Positions 28,369 through 37,803 of a stretch of DNA of 64,000 bases are shown piece by piece. The position numbers and the translations under genes were made by a program. The notes under the pieces were generated by a model. That model saw only the letters and a list, made by a program, of their open reading frames with translations. It was not told the origin of the DNA and searched no databases. Positions within the stretch are counted from its first letter, which is position 1. The number at the start of each line of letters is the position of its first letter. The stretch is from Martinezella miluonensis (GTDB lineage Bacteria; Pseudomonadota; Alphaproteobacteria; Rhizobiales; Rhizobiaceae), in contig NZ_FMAH01000022.1 of assembly GCF_900094545.1 (NCBI RefSeq), positions 39,876-103,875 on the forward strand. Reading direction: 5' to 3'.

Positions 28369-28493
28369 TGTTTGAATGGGCCATTCCATGCAAATGCAAA
28401 TTTTTTTCATTTGGGTATGGCGAATCCTGTCAGCTTTTCTATTCTGCCACTTTCCATTCGCTCCCCCATCGGGGTGCCTATCCAGGGTAGACG

Positions 28494-29564
28494 ATGCAAT
28501 CCGTATTCGATGGTCATAACGACGTCCTGCTGAGACTGTGGCATCATGCGCGCGATGGCGCCGATCCGATCGCCGAGTTCAGGGACGGGATATCTAGCGG
28601 CCATATCGATGCGCCGCGGGCCCGCGCCGGCGGGCTGGTCGGTGGTCTCTGTGCCATCTACATCCCCTCCGGCGATCTCGTCTTCGCCGATCCGGACGGC
28701 AATGGTCATTACGCAACGCCGCTTTCCGCTCCCCTGGAGCGGGCGCCGTCGCTCGACATCGCGCTGGAAATGGCAGCGATTGCCTTGCGGCTTGATCGTG
28801 CCGGTGCCTGGAAGCTCTGCCGCTCCACCGCGGAAATCCGCGATTGCATGGAAAAGGGCGTCTTCGCAGCCGTGATGCATATGGAAGGCTGCGAAGCCAT
28901 CGATGCCGATCTCGCAGCGCTCGAAACCTTCTATGCCGCCGGCCTGCGCTCGCTCGGCCCCGTCTGGAGCCGGAACAATGTCTTTGCCCATGGCGTGCCT
29001 TTCGCCTATCCGAGTTCTCCGGACACCGGACCGGGCCTGACGGAGGTCGGCTTCGCGCTCGTGCGTGCGTGCAATCGGCTCGGCATCCTTGTCGATCTCG
29101 CCCACATCACCGAGAAGGGCTTCTGGGATGTGGCCAAGACTACGGACCAGCCGCTGGTTGCCAGCCATTCCAATGCCCATGCCCTGACGCCGGTTGCGCG
29201 TAACCTCACCGACAGGCAGCTCGACGCCATCAAGGAGAGCCACGGCATCGTCGGCCTCAACTATGCGACGGCCATGCTGCGCGAGGATGCGCGCTCGGAT
29301 GCCGATACGCCGCTCGAAGCAATGGTGCGGCATGTGGACCATTTAGTGGGACGCGTCGGCATCGACTGCGTCGGCCTTGGATCAGACTTCGACGGCGCGA
29401 CGATTCCCGCCGAAATCGGCGATGCTGCGGGTAACCAAAACCTGATTGCCGCCCTTCGGAAGGTTGGCTATGGTGAGGCCGATCTTGTAAAGCTGTGCAA
29501 GGAGAACTGGCTTCGCGTCCTCGCGTCCGCTTGGAAGGAAGGCAGCCGATCAAGTGCGTCCTGA
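28494..29564 (+). CDS. Membrane-dipeptidase-type (M19) dipeptidase
   Basis: The 356-residue product has the M19 zinc-site motifs FDGHNDVL (His8, Asp10), MHMEGCEAID (bridging Glu), DLAHITEKG and ASHSNAHAL (His ligands), and LGSDFDGA near the end. AGGG lies upstream of ATG 28494. M19 enzymes hydrolyse dipeptides, including those with D-amino acids at the C-terminus, and have no signal peptide here, so action is cytoplasmic. It stands 27 bp before a peptide ABC transporter operon, suggesting that it cleaves imported dipeptides. Confidence 0.85.
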   Translation: MQSVFDGHNDVLLRLWHHARDGADPIAEFRDGISSGHIDAPRARAGGLVGGLCAIYIPSGDLVFADPDGNGHYATPLSAPLERAPSLDIALEMAAIALRLDRAGAWKLCRSTAEIRDCMEKGVFAAVMHMEGCEAIDADLAALETFYAAGLRSLGPVWSRNNVFAHGVPFAYPSSPDTGPGLTEVGFALVRACNRLGILVDLAHITEKGFWDVAKTTDQPLVASHSNAHALTPVARNLTDRQLDAIKESHGIVGLNYATAMLREDARSDADTPLEAMVRHVDHLVGRVGIDCVGLGSDFDGATIPAEIGDAAGNQNLIAALRKVGYGEADLVKLCKENWLRVLASAWKEGSRSSAS

Positions 29565-29591
29565 TATTGCGTAAAGTTTATTAAGAGGGGA

Positions 29592-31238
29592 ATGAAAACA
29601 ATGATTACCAAGATGAACAGCGGTTTCCGCGCGCTTTCCGCCGGCGTGGCTCTCTCGCTTCTGCTGATGGCGGCGCCGAACGCATACGCTGCGACGCCCA
29701 AGGATACGCTGGTCGAAGGCTTCGCCTTCGACGATATTCTGAGCATGGACCCGGCCGAAGCCTACGAGCTGTCCGCTGCCGAAATCACTGGCAACACCTA
29801 CAGCCTGCTCGTGCGCCTCGACATCAACGATACCTCCAAGATCAAGGGTGACCTTGCCGAGAGCTGGTCCGTCTCCGATGATCACCTGACCTATACGTTC
29901 AAGCTGAAGCCCGGCCTGAAATTCGCGTCCGGCAATCCGATCACCGCCGACGACGTTGCATGGTCCTTCGAGCGTGTCGTCAAGCTCGACAAGAGCCCGG
30001 CCTTCATTCTCACCCAGTTCGGCATCAACGGCGGCAACGTGACGGAAAAGGCCAAGGCGACCGATCCGAACACCTTCGTCTTTACCGTCGACAAGCCCTA
30101 CGCGCCGAGCTTCGTGCTGAACTGCCTGACGGCAACCGTCGCCGAAGTGGTCGACAAGAAGCTGGTCATGCAGCATGTGAAGCCGGTAACGCCGTCTGCC
30201 GACTACAAATATGACAACGATTTCGGCAATGGCTGGATGAAGACCGGTTTTGCCGGTTCAGGCCCGTTCAAGCTGCGCGAGTGGCGCGCCAACGAAGCCG
30301 TCGTGCTGGAGCGCAACGACAACTACTACGGCGAAAAGACGAAGCTGAACCGCGTCATCTATCGCTTCATGAAGGAAAGCTCCGCACAGCGCCTGGCGCT
30401 TGAGAACGGTGATATCGATATCGCCCGCAATCTCTCGCCGACCGACCTCACGGCCATCGAGAAGAACCCGAAGCTCGCTTCGACCAGCGCGCCCAAGGGC
30501 ACGATCTACTATATGAGCCTCAACCAGAAGAATGCGAACCTTGCCAAGCCGGAAGTTCAGCAAGCGTTCAAGTCCCTGGTCGATTACGACGCCATCGGCA
30601 AGACGCTGATCAAGGGCATCGGCGAGATCCACCAGACCTTCGAGCCGAAGGGCATGCTCGGTTCGCTGGACGAGAACCCGTTCAAGCTCGACGTCGCCAA
30701 GGCCAAGGAATTGCTGGCCAAGGCAGGTCTGCCGAACGGCTTCTCGATCACGATGGACGTGCGCAGCATCGAGCCGGACACGAGCATCGCTACGGCGATC
30801 CAGCAGACGCTCGGCCAAGCCGGCATCAAGGTGGAGATCATCCCCGGCGACGGCAAGCAGAAGCTGACCAAGTATCGCGCCCGTAATCACGACATCTATT
30901 TTGGCAACTGGGGCCCGGACTATTGGGATCCCCATTCCAACGCCGATACCTTCACGACCAACGACGACAACTCCGATACCAGCACGAACAAGACGCTCGT
31001 CTGGCGTAACACCTGGACGGCGCCGGAGCTGGAGAAGCTGGCTAAGGCTGCTCTCTTCGAAGGCGATGCGGCCAAGCGCGGCGCCATGTATCAGGACATC
31101 GAGAAGAAGTTCATGGAAGCGAGCCCCTTCGTCATCCTGTATCAGCAGACGGAAGTCGCCGGCTATCGCAAGGACGTGAAGGATTTCAAGCTCGGCCCGA
31201 GCTTCGACAACAACTTCGTCTGGCCGATCTCGAAGTGA
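29592..31238 (+). CDS. Peptide ABC transporter, periplasmic substrate-binding protein (family 5)
   Basis: The 548-residue product has a signal peptide ending NAYA (about residue 33) and the SBP_bac_5 fold, including LAESWSVSDDHLTYTFKLKPGLKFASG and a late WGPDYWDPHSNAD motif. These are typical of DppA/OppA-like proteins. AGAGGGG (29584-29590) is very close to ATG 29592 and 10 nt before the in-frame ATG 29601, so the start may be three codons later. It captures peptides for the permease and ATPase genes that follow. The adjacent dipeptidase gene supports a dipeptide substrate. Confidence 0.85.
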   Translation: MKTMITKMNSGFRALSAGVALSLLLMAAPNAYAATPKDTLVEGFAFDDILSMDPAEAYELSAAEITGNTYSLLVRLDINDTSKIKGDLAESWSVSDDHLTYTFKLKPGLKFASGNPITADDVAWSFERVVKLDKSPAFILTQFGINGGNVTEKAKATDPNTFVFTVDKPYAPSFVLNCLTATVAEVVDKKLVMQHVKPVTPSADYKYDNDFGNGWMKTGFAGSGPFKLREWRANEAVVLERNDNYYGEKTKLNRVIYRFMKESSAQRLALENGDIDIARNLSPTDLTAIEKNPKLASTSAPKGTIYYMSLNQKNANLAKPEVQQAFKSLVDYDAIGKTLIKGIGEIHQTFEPKGMLGSLDENPFKLDVAKAKELLAKAGLPNGFSITMDVRSIEPDTSIATAIQQTLGQAGIKVEIIPGDGKQKLTKYRARNHDIYFGNWGPDYWDPHSNADTFTTNDDNSDTSTNKTLVWRNTWTAPELEKLAKAALFEGDAAKRGAMYQDIEKKFMEASPFVILYQQTEVAGYRKDVKDFKLGPSFDNNFVWPISK

Positions 31239-31259
31239 TGATCCGGCAGGATTAGTCTT

Positions 31260-32327
31260 TTGAACACTGTCGAACGTAAAAGGCAGGTGCGGCCCAAGAA
31301 GGGCCGTGCCGCTCCGATTTTCATGGGGCTGCTGCGATTCCTGGTCGTGGCAGTCACCACTTATCTTGGCCTTCTCGCCGTTACCTTCTTCATCGGGCGC
31401 GTCATTCCGATCGATCCGGCGCTGGCGATCGCCGGCGACCACGCGCCACAGCAAGTGCTGGAACGCCTGCGGCGCGAGATGCATCTCGACCAACCGCTCT
31501 ATCTGCAGTTCTATTACTATCTGTTGAGCGCCTTGAGCGGCGATTTCGGCACGTCAGTGCTGACCACCAATGCCGTCATGGACGACATCAAGCGCGTCTT
31601 CCCGGCGACGATGGAGCTTGCGACCGTCGGCACGATCATCGGCGCCGTGTTCGGCGTTCCCTTCGGCGTTCTCGCTGCAGTGCGCCGCAACAGCTTCATC
31701 GATCAGATCGTCCGTGTCATCGGCCTTGTCGGCTATTCCGTGCCGGTCTTCTGGCTGGCCATGGTTTCGCTCGTCATCTTCTATGCGAAGCTGAACTGGG
31801 TGGCCTATCCCGGCCGCATCGACATCGCGTTCGAATATACCTTCACGCCAATCACGGGCTTCTTCCTGCTCGACAGCGCCATGCAGGGCCAGTGGGACGT
31901 CTTCTGGGACGTCTTCCGCCATATCATCCTGCCGGCGTCGCTGCTTGGCTATTTCTCGCTCGCCTATATCAGCCGCATGACGCGCAGCTTCATGCTGAAC
32001 GAGCTGGGCCAGGAATATGTCGTGGCCGCCCGGGCCAAGGGCCTTTCCGAGACGCGGGTGATCTGGGGACATGCCCTGCGCAGCGCCATGGTACCGTTGA
32101 TCACGGTGATCGCGCTTTCCTATGCTGGATTGCTCGAGGGTTCGGTGCTGACGGAGATCGTCTTCTCCTGGCCGGGCATCGGCTTCTACATCACCAGCTC
32201 GCTGCGCAATGCCGATATGAACGCCGTCCTCGGCGGCACCATCGTCGTCGGCACGGTTTTCATCGGCATCAACCTGATTTCCGATCTCCTGTATCGGACT
32301 CTCGATCCAAGGACTCGACGTAAATGA
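31260..32327 (+). CDS. Peptide ABC transporter permease (DppB-like)
   Basis: TTG 31260, with AGGA upstream, is taken as the start; the next internal Met lies 21 codons on. The 355-residue product has an N-terminal membrane anchor and an early DppB-type segment MHLDQPLYLQFYYYLLSALSGDFGTS. It has five or six transmembrane helices and the EAA-like loop EYVVAARAKGLSETRVIWGHALR. It pairs with the DppC-like permease encoded next, which it overlaps by 4 bp. Confidence 0.85.
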   Translation: MNTVERKRQVRPKKGRAAPIFMGLLRFLVVAVTTYLGLLAVTFFIGRVIPIDPALAIAGDHAPQQVLERLRREMHLDQPLYLQFYYYLLSALSGDFGTSVLTTNAVMDDIKRVFPATMELATVGTIIGAVFGVPFGVLAAVRRNSFIDQIVRVIGLVGYSVPVFWLAMVSLVIFYAKLNWVAYPGRIDIAFEYTFTPITGFFLLDSAMQGQWDVFWDVFRHIILPASLLGYFSLAYISRMTRSFMLNELGQEYVVAARAKGLSETRVIWGHALRSAMVPLITVIALSYAGLLEGSVLTEIVFSWPGIGFYITSSLRNADMNAVLGGTIVVGTVFIGINLISDLLYRTLDPRTRRK

Positions 32328-33250
32328 CGGCTGAGACCATCCAACCCAGCTTGCGGGACTGGCTGCTGTCCGACCGGCCACAGTCGCGCAGACAGGCAAG
32401 ACTCGGGCGTGCTTATGTCACATGGCGGCAGTTTTCCGCCAATCGCCTCGCCGTTGTCGGCCTGCTGATCATCATCGCGCTCGTACTCATCGCGGCGCTT
32501 GCCGATGTCATCGCACCTCACTCGCCCGTCATCGGCGATCTGACCAATGCCTATCTGAAGCCGCCCGGCACGCCGGGCTATCTTCTCGGCACAGACGACC
32601 TCGGGCGCGATATTCTTTCGCGCCTCATCTACGGTTCGCGTTGGACGCTCTATATCGTCGTTCTGGTTGCGATCATATCGGCGCCGGTTGGCCTGATCAT
32701 CGGCATGATCTCCGGCTATCTCGGCGGCTGGACCGATACCATACTGATGCGGATCACAGATATCTTCCTTGCCTTCCCGAAGCTGGTGCTGGCGCTTGCC
32801 TTCGCCGGCGCACTCGGGGCAGGCATCGAAAACGCCATCATCGCGATCGCCATCACCTCCTGGCCGCCCTATGCGCGCTTGGCGCGTGCGGAAACGATGA
32901 CTGTGCGGCACTCGGATTATATCGCCGCCGTACAGCTTATGGGTGCCTCGCCCCTGCGCATCATCTTCCGCCACATCATGCCGCTGTGCATTTCCTCGGT
33001 GATCGTGCGCGTCACGCTCGATATGGCGGGCGTAATCCTGACCGCGGCTGGTCTCGGTTTCCTCGGTCTTGGCGCGCAGCCGCCCTTGCCCGAATGGGGG
33101 GTCATGATCGCCAGCGGCTTCAAATACTATCTCGATCAATGGTGGGTGGCGGCTATGCCCGGCATCGCGATCCTGATCGTCAGCCTCGGCTTCAACCTGC
33201 TTGGCGACGGCCTGCGCGACGCGCTCGATCCGAAGGAGAGCGGCCAATGA
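32324..33250 (+). CDS. Peptide ABC transporter permease (DppC-like)
   Basis: ATG 32324 overlaps the previous stop (ATGA). The 308-residue product carries the N-terminal OppC-type anchor (NRLAVVGLLIIIALVLIAALAD) and HLLGTDDLGRD-like motif GTDDLGRDILSRLIYG. The EAA loop is DYIAAVQLMGASPLRIIFRHIMP. It is the second half of the heterodimeric channel. The stop overlaps the start of the first ATPase gene by 4 bp, so the genes are translationally coupled. Confidence 0.87.
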   Translation: MTAETIQPSLRDWLLSDRPQSRRQARLGRAYVTWRQFSANRLAVVGLLIIIALVLIAALADVIAPHSPVIGDLTNAYLKPPGTPGYLLGTDDLGRDILSRLIYGSRWTLYIVVLVAIISAPVGLIIGMISGYLGGWTDTILMRITDIFLAFPKLVLALAFAGALGAGIENAIIAIAITSWPPYARLARAETMTVRHSDYIAAVQLMGASPLRIIFRHIMPLCISSVIVRVTLDMAGVILTAAGLGFLGLGAQPPLPEWGVMIASGFKYYLDQWWVAAMPGIAILIVSLGFNLLGDGLRDALDPKESGQ

Positions 33251-34080
33251 CAACGCTGCTGACAGTCGAAAACCTCAGGGTCCGCTATCCGACGCGCACA
33301 GGTATCATCGAAGCGGTGCGGGGCGTATCATTCACACTCGGCCGCGAAAGGCTCGGGATCGTCGGCGAAAGCGGCTCCGGCAAGTCGCAGACGGGCCGAG
33401 CCATCATGGGGCTGACCCCGCCGCATGCGCTCGTCAGTGCCGACAAGCTGAATTTCAGCGGCATGGACCTTCTGTCGATTTCCGCCAGGGAGCGGCGGTC
33501 GCTGCGTGGCAAGCGCATCGCCATGGTGCTGCAGGATCCGAAATATTCGCTCGATCCTGTGATGACAATCGGCAAGCAGATCACCGAGACGCTGCGCACG
33601 CATGAGAAGGTGAGCAAGGCGGAGGCGCGTGACCGTGCGCTGGCTATGCTCGAAGCCGTGCAGATCCGTGATCCCGGCCGTGTCTACGACTTGCATCCGC
33701 ACGAGGTTTCGGGCGGCATGGGACAGCGCGTCATGATCGCCATGATGCTGATCGCCGGGCCGGAACTGCTGATCGCCGACGAGCCGACCTCGGCGCTGGA
33801 CGTGACAGTGCAGCTCGACGTTCTCAAAATCATGGACAAGCTGGTGTCGGAGCGCGGCATGGGACTGATTTTCGTGTCGCACGACCTGCGGCTGGTTTCC
33901 TCCTTCTGCGATCGAGTGCTCGTCATGTATGCAGGCAAGGTCGTGGAGGAAATCAAGGCTTCCGAGCTCAACAATGCCCAGCACCCCTACACGCGTGGTC
34001 TGCTGAGCTGCATGCCCGTGATCGGGGAGAATCGTCATCCGTTGCCGGTTCTCGACCGTAAACCGGAGTGGGCGGCATGA
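33247..34080 (+). CDS. Peptide ABC transporter ATPase (DppD-like)
   Basis: ATG 33247 overlaps the permease stop. The 277-residue product has Walker A GESGSGKSQ, Q-loop MVLQDPKYSLDP, signature VSGGMGQRVMIAMML and Walker B LLIADEPTSALD, then HDLRLVSSFCDRVLVMYAGK. The P-loop Gln where most members have Thr/Ser and the signature VSGGMGQR are small deviations. The C-terminus is shorter than in DppD proteins, which carry an iron-sulphur-type Cys tail. It probably acts with the next ATPase as a heterodimer. Confidence 0.85.
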   Translation: MTTLLTVENLRVRYPTRTGIIEAVRGVSFTLGRERLGIVGESGSGKSQTGRAIMGLTPPHALVSADKLNFSGMDLLSISARERRSLRGKRIAMVLQDPKYSLDPVMTIGKQITETLRTHEKVSKAEARDRALAMLEAVQIRDPGRVYDLHPHEVSGGMGQRVMIAMMLIAGPELLIADEPTSALDVTVQLDVLKIMDKLVSERGMGLIFVSHDLRLVSSFCDRVLVMYAGKVVEEIKASELNNAQHPYTRGLLSCMPVIGENRHPLPVLDRKPEWAA

Positions 34081-34826
34081 TGGCGGCGCTTGCGGTTGAT
34101 GGCCTCAGCGTCGTCTATGACGGTTACTATGCCCTCGATGCTGTCAGTGTCGATGTGAACAAGGGCGAATCCTTCGGTCTGGTCGGTGAATCCGGCTCCG
34201 GCAAGTCGACGCTGCTGCGTGCCGTCGCGGGCCTTGCGCCCGTTACCGATGGCACCATCCGCGTCGGCGACGAGCAGTTGAAGGGCTCAAGGCGCAGCAA
34301 GGTCTTTTATAGCCAGGTGCAGATGGTGTTCCAGGATCCTTACGGTTCCTTGCATCCGCGCCAGACGATCGACCGTCTGCTGCTGGAGCCGCTGGCGATC
34401 CACGGGATCGGCGACAGCGAAACACGGATTGCCAGGGCGCTCGACGAAGTGGGCCTGGGGACCGGCTTCCGCTTCCGCTATCCGCATCAGCTCTCCGGCG
34501 GCCAGCGTCAGCGCGTCGCCATTGCGCGGGCGCTGATTGTCGAGCCCTCCATCCTGCTACTCGACGAGCCGACCTCGGCGCTGGATGCCTCGGTGCAGGC
34601 CGAAGTGCTCAATCTGCTCGAACAGGTGCGCAGGGATCGTCAGCTGACATTCGTGATGGTGAGCCACGATCTCGGCGTCGTCACCCATATGTGCGAACGC
34701 CTGGCGGTCATGCGCAACGGCGCGGTCGTCGAGAGACTGACAGCGAAAGAGCTGGCGGCGGGCGACGTCAAGGAAGACTACACGCGCAATCTCATGGTTG
34801 CCAGCAAAGGCTTCGTCCGCGCCTGA
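34077..34826 (+). CDS. Peptide ABC transporter ATPase (DppF-like)
   Basis: ATG 34077 overlaps the previous stop (ATGA). The 249-residue product has Walker A GESGSGKST, Q-loop MVFQDPYGSLHPRQTI, signature LSGGQRQRVAIARAL and Walker B ILLLDEPTSALD, with a full H-loop SHDLGVVTHMC. The QDPYGSLHPR motif marks the OppF/DppF group. It closes the five-gene transporter operon; the dispersed repeat at 34856 follows. Confidence 0.87.
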   Translation: MMAALAVDGLSVVYDGYYALDAVSVDVNKGESFGLVGESGSGKSTLLRAVAGLAPVTDGTIRVGDEQLKGSRRSKVFYSQVQMVFQDPYGSLHPRQTIDRLLLEPLAIHGIGDSETRIARALDEVGLGTGFRFRYPHQLSGGQRQRVAIARALIVEPSILLLDEPTSALDASVQAEVLNLLEQVRRDRQLTFVMVSHDLGVVTHMCERLAVMRNGAVVERLTAKELAAGDVKEDYTRNLMVASKGFVRA

Positions 34827-34855
34827 GCGGATGATTTCCGGCGGCTTGTCAGGTT

Positions 34856-34960
34856 AGAGCGGCTCAGGGTTTCACGGGAATCGCCGAGCCGCTTTAACCG
34901 TTTGTTTTAATGCAATTCTGGACGGAAGAACCTCCGTGCGCTTCTCCTGGAATTGCTTAA
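34856..34960. repeat. Rhizobial dispersed palindromic repeat (RIME-like), copy 2
   Basis: AGAGCGGCTC(AGG) and the later GAGCCGCTTTA form the left inverted repeat. The right half, with GCAATTCTGGACGGAAGAAC and TCTCCTGGAATTGC, matches copies 1 and 3. The remaining intergenic sequence to 35088 shows no gene. Confidence 0.65.
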
Positions 34961-35088
34961 CGGACGAGCCACCGAAACACGACCAATCGTATAGACTATT
35001 GACACCTGCCGCAATTCTGTCATGATCTCGTTAATGGCGGTTAACTTTCGTGATCCCAAACATGGGTCACACGCGAGTGGAGGCAGGC

Positions 35089-35277
35089 ATGTTTTTCATG
35101 GGTGGCATGACCATGGGCTATCTTCATCCGCCGGTCCCGGCGAAGCAGGACGGTGTGCGGTCTGCCTCTCTTTCCGATGAAAAGTGCCGCCGCCAGGCCG
35201 GCTCTGCCGAAGAGCAGGCGGCCGATACGAGCGCCATAGAGCGCAGTTTGATTTGGGCTCGCCGCATTCTCTGCTGA
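35089..35277 (+). CDS. Hypothetical small protein
   Basis: ATG 35089 follows the strong ribosome binding site GTGGAGG at good spacing. The 62-residue product begins with a Met/Gly-rich hydrophobic stretch (MFFMGGMTMGYL) and continues charged. No family was recognised. The start signal is the main support. Confidence 0.35.
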   Translation: MFFMGGMTMGYLHPPVPAKQDGVRSASLSDEKCRRQAGSAEEQAADTSAIERSLIWARRILC

Positions 35278-35440
35278 TTTGGTTTTTGCCGATCTTATGA
35301 GCCCTTGCAACCCAGTGGTTTATTTTTTCTCGAGCGTGCTGCTGGACAGAAATTCATCTCTACCTAATTGATAGGAATTGTGTGAATGTCTGTTCGAAGC
35401 TCGATCAGAGACACATAAGAAGAACGAACGGAGGCAACAC

Positions 35441-35599
35441 ATGGCGAATTTGGGCATATCGAATACGCATGTGAATCAGTTCGACGGTTCCAAGCGAACC
35501 GTTAAGACGCGGCACAAGATACAGACAGCGGTTAACGTTGTCCTGTTTTCAGCGGCGTTTCTGTTCGTAGCGGCGATTGTCTTAGGCTTCGTGATCTGA
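35441..35599 (+). CDS. Small single-pass membrane protein
   Basis: ATG 35441 lies 6 nt behind CGGAGG. The 52-residue product has a polar, basic N-terminal half (VKTRHKIQ) and one hydrophobic helix (VNVVLFSAAFLFVAAIVLGFVI) at the C-terminus, so it is predicted to be inserted with the N-terminus in the cytoplasm. No family was recognised. A hairpin follows the stop at once, which supports a stand-alone transcript. Confidence 0.6.
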   Translation: MANLGISNTHVNQFDGSKRTVKTRHKIQTAVNVVLFSAAFLFVAAIVLGFVI

Positions 35600-35600
35600 T

Positions 35601-35653
35601 CGAAGAGCGTTTGCGGGGAGGCGGGTTTGACCGTCTCACGGCAAGGCTCTTCG
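35601..35653 (+). terminator. Probable terminator hairpin after the small membrane protein gene
   Basis: CGAAGAGC (35601-35608) pairs with GCTCTTCG (35646-35653), enclosing a second stem made by GAGGCGG and CCGTCTC. TTCATTTTCTTC follows. Confidence 0.5.
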
Positions 35654-36245
35654 AAGTTCATTTTCTTCAATAGCGAATGGTGAGGGCGCGGCCGACAGAA
35701 TTGTCGATGCTGCGCTTTTTAGTATGGGCCATGTCGTCATGGGCGTGCGCGAGATCGCACCGAAGATGCCTGTATTGCTTCGATATGCTCAGTCGGGTCA
35801 GCCATGCACATGATCGTGATCGGGTCGATAGCGATCGTGTAGAGCCCTCTGTCGTTACGGCTGATATCTAATATAAAGGGAATCGACTCGCCGTGGCGAC
35901 TGGACCTGACAACACAGGATCCGCCGGCCGGCTGTATCGTGTCGCGATCGAAGGCATTCTCGGCAACAGCGCCAATATGGCCGGCCTCACCTCAAGCCGC
36001 CGCTGCCTTCATGACGGGATAGCTTGGCGGCGGACATTGAGCCGTCAGACGGAAAAATCTCTGCTTCCGTCTCAAAAGCGCCCGAAGCGGCGGGATACTC
36101 GGTCATCGTAATATCGGACGGTTGCCCATCCCGAGGGCATCCGATCGGACAGTGGCATTTACTGCACTGTTTTGCGTCGTCGTTCGGTGCAGGGAAGGAA
36201 CTCTCTAGCTCCGATCGCATTTGATTGTCGGAACAGGAGATCTCG
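35654..36245. other. Long intergenic region before opgC
   Basis: About 590 bp show no gene I can support; short open frames lack ribosome binding sites and recognisable content. AGGAGA at about 36233 is the ribosome site of the next gene. Confidence 0.4.
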
Positions 36246-37460
36246 ATGAACTCAAGGGCGAATATCGGCCCGGCATCGGCACAGCCAGTCAGTTTGCCGC
36301 GGCCGGTGCTTCAGAGGGATACGCGACTGGATGTCCTCAGGGCCTTGGCCCTGATCATGATCTTCATCAACCATGTGCCGGGGCAGATCTTCGAGTTCAT
36401 GACCTCGAAGAACTTCGGCTTTTCCGACGGAGCCGAAGCCTTTGTGCTGATCTCCGGCATATCGGTCGGTCTCGCCTATGGAACCCGCTTTTCTCCTGGA
36501 AGCCGGTTGTCGATGGCATGGAAGGCGGTCAAGCGCGCCTTCACGCTCTATACCGCGCATATGATCACCACCTTCGTGACGCTGGTGCTTTTCATCGCCG
36601 GTGCCTGGATATTCCAGCAGAAGGGTCTGCTGTGCGAAGTGAATATTCTGGCCTTGCTCATGGATCCGGCTGGCGGCATTCCGGCGCTGCTCACGCTTGG
36701 ACACCAGATCGGCTACAATAATATCCTGCCGATGTACGCAGCGCTGTTTCTCATGTTGCCTCTGATCATGCTGCTGGAGGCGAAGAGTCCGCCGCTGCTG
36801 CTCTTGGTTTCCGCCAGTGTCTGGCTTGTGTCGGGCATCTATTACATTGCGCCCCATACGACCTTGCTCGAAGGCTTTTGGTTCCTCAACCCACTGTCCT
36901 GGCAATTCCTGTTCGTCATAGGCTTCGTCGCCTGCATGCATGTGAAGCGCGGTGGAAAGATCCCCGCTCATCCGGTGCTGATCGCACTCGCGTCCGTCTA
37001 TGTGCTCGTTTCTTTTGTCTGGGTTACCGACAAGCTCTGGGTGCTCGGCGATTACCTGGCGACGCTGGGTCTGCCGACCGTCGTCACCGGTTTCGACAAG
37101 ACCTTCCTGTCGCTGCCGCGATTGCTGCATGTGCTGGCGCTGGCCTACCTGATCGTCAGCGTGCCGTCCATTTCGCGGTTTCTGCGCCGTTCCGCTCATC
37201 ATCCGCTGACGATCCTCGGGCGGCATTCGCTCAATATTTTCGTCGCGGGTACGATCCTCGCCATGGCCGGCCAGGTTCTTCTCTATGTGACCAACAAGAG
37301 TCCCATCGTTGGTGCGATCTATGTTGTCATCGGCACCGCCACGCAGTTCCTCTATGCCTATCATCTCGAGCGCAAGCGGCTTCAGACTGCCGGGCAGCGG
37401 CCTGAAAAGGCACAGCTGGCGGCGACCGCCGTGCCGGCGCATATCGCAAAGCGCCGCTGA
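36246..37460 (+). CDS. opgC: OpgC-like integral membrane acyltransferase (osmoregulated periplasmic glucan modification)
   Basis: The start ATG 36246 is chosen because AGGAGA lies 7 nt upstream; a TTG at 36225 is less likely. The 404-residue product has about ten transmembrane helices and the OpgC_C domain start RDTRLDVLRALALIMIFINHVPG, with the conserved His in FINHVPG, and GFSDGAEAFVLISG. OpgC proteins transfer succinyl groups to periplasmic glucans. In rhizobia the substrate would be cyclic beta-1,2-glucan. NdvA, which exports that glucan, is encoded 1.7 kb downstream with only the porin gene between, supporting this role. The donor and the exact substituent are inferred. Confidence 0.75.
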   Translation: MNSRANIGPASAQPVSLPRPVLQRDTRLDVLRALALIMIFINHVPGQIFEFMTSKNFGFSDGAEAFVLISGISVGLAYGTRFSPGSRLSMAWKAVKRAFTLYTAHMITTFVTLVLFIAGAWIFQQKGLLCEVNILALLMDPAGGIPALLTLGHQIGYNNILPMYAALFLMLPLIMLLEAKSPPLLLLVSASVWLVSGIYYIAPHTTLLEGFWFLNPLSWQFLFVIGFVACMHVKRGGKIPAHPVLIALASVYVLVSFVWVTDKLWVLGDYLATLGLPTVVTGFDKTFLSLPRLLHVLALAYLIVSVPSISRFLRRSAHHPLTILGRHSLNIFVAGTILAMAGQVLLYVTNKSPIVGAIYVVIGTATQFLYAYHLERKRLQTAGQRPEKAQLAATAVPAHIAKRR

Positions 37461-37803
37461 GCGCCCCACTGGGTCACGCATAAGGCGCGGCCCAATTATC
37501 TGATTTTCCTCCAAGATTTATTTATGACACTTCCGCGAAGGAAGTGTGACGTGATTTTTCTGCAACGCACAATGATTGCGCTGCGGTGCGGCAGAAATTT
37601 AAGTGCCCAAAATCTTGTTGTGCAAAATTTAATTGTTATATCGTCGTCGTGACGGCACTTAGGGAGTGCCGCCATCGCGTCGCCGGCTTTTCCAAGGGGG
37701 ATGGCCGCGCATTCGTGGGGATTGTCAAAATCGGGAATGGGTACGGACGTCGAACTCTCGGCGCGATAGCTCATGTCCAATCGATACTGAATTGGAGTAA
37801 TCT
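37461..37803 (+). promoter_or_regulatory. Porin gene leader and probable promoter region
   Basis: This 340-bp gap has an AT-rich block with TTGTTG and TTATAT spaced about 15 nt (near 37617-37643), a plausible promoter. It is followed by the hairpin GGCACT / AGTGCC (about 37654-37670) in what would be a 5' untranslated leader of over 100 nt. Porin mRNAs often have long leaders controlled by small RNAs; that is inference here. Confidence 0.4.

Noticed and set aside
32422..33246. Arg/His-rich extension upstream of the first peptide-transporter ATPase in the same frame
   Set aside because: It overlaps the permease gene in another frame and reads as low-complexity; the ATPase starts at ATG 33247 in the usual 4-bp overlap.
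35677..36224. Several short open frames before opgC
   Set aside because: Composition is erratic, starts have no ribosome sites and no motif was recognised.
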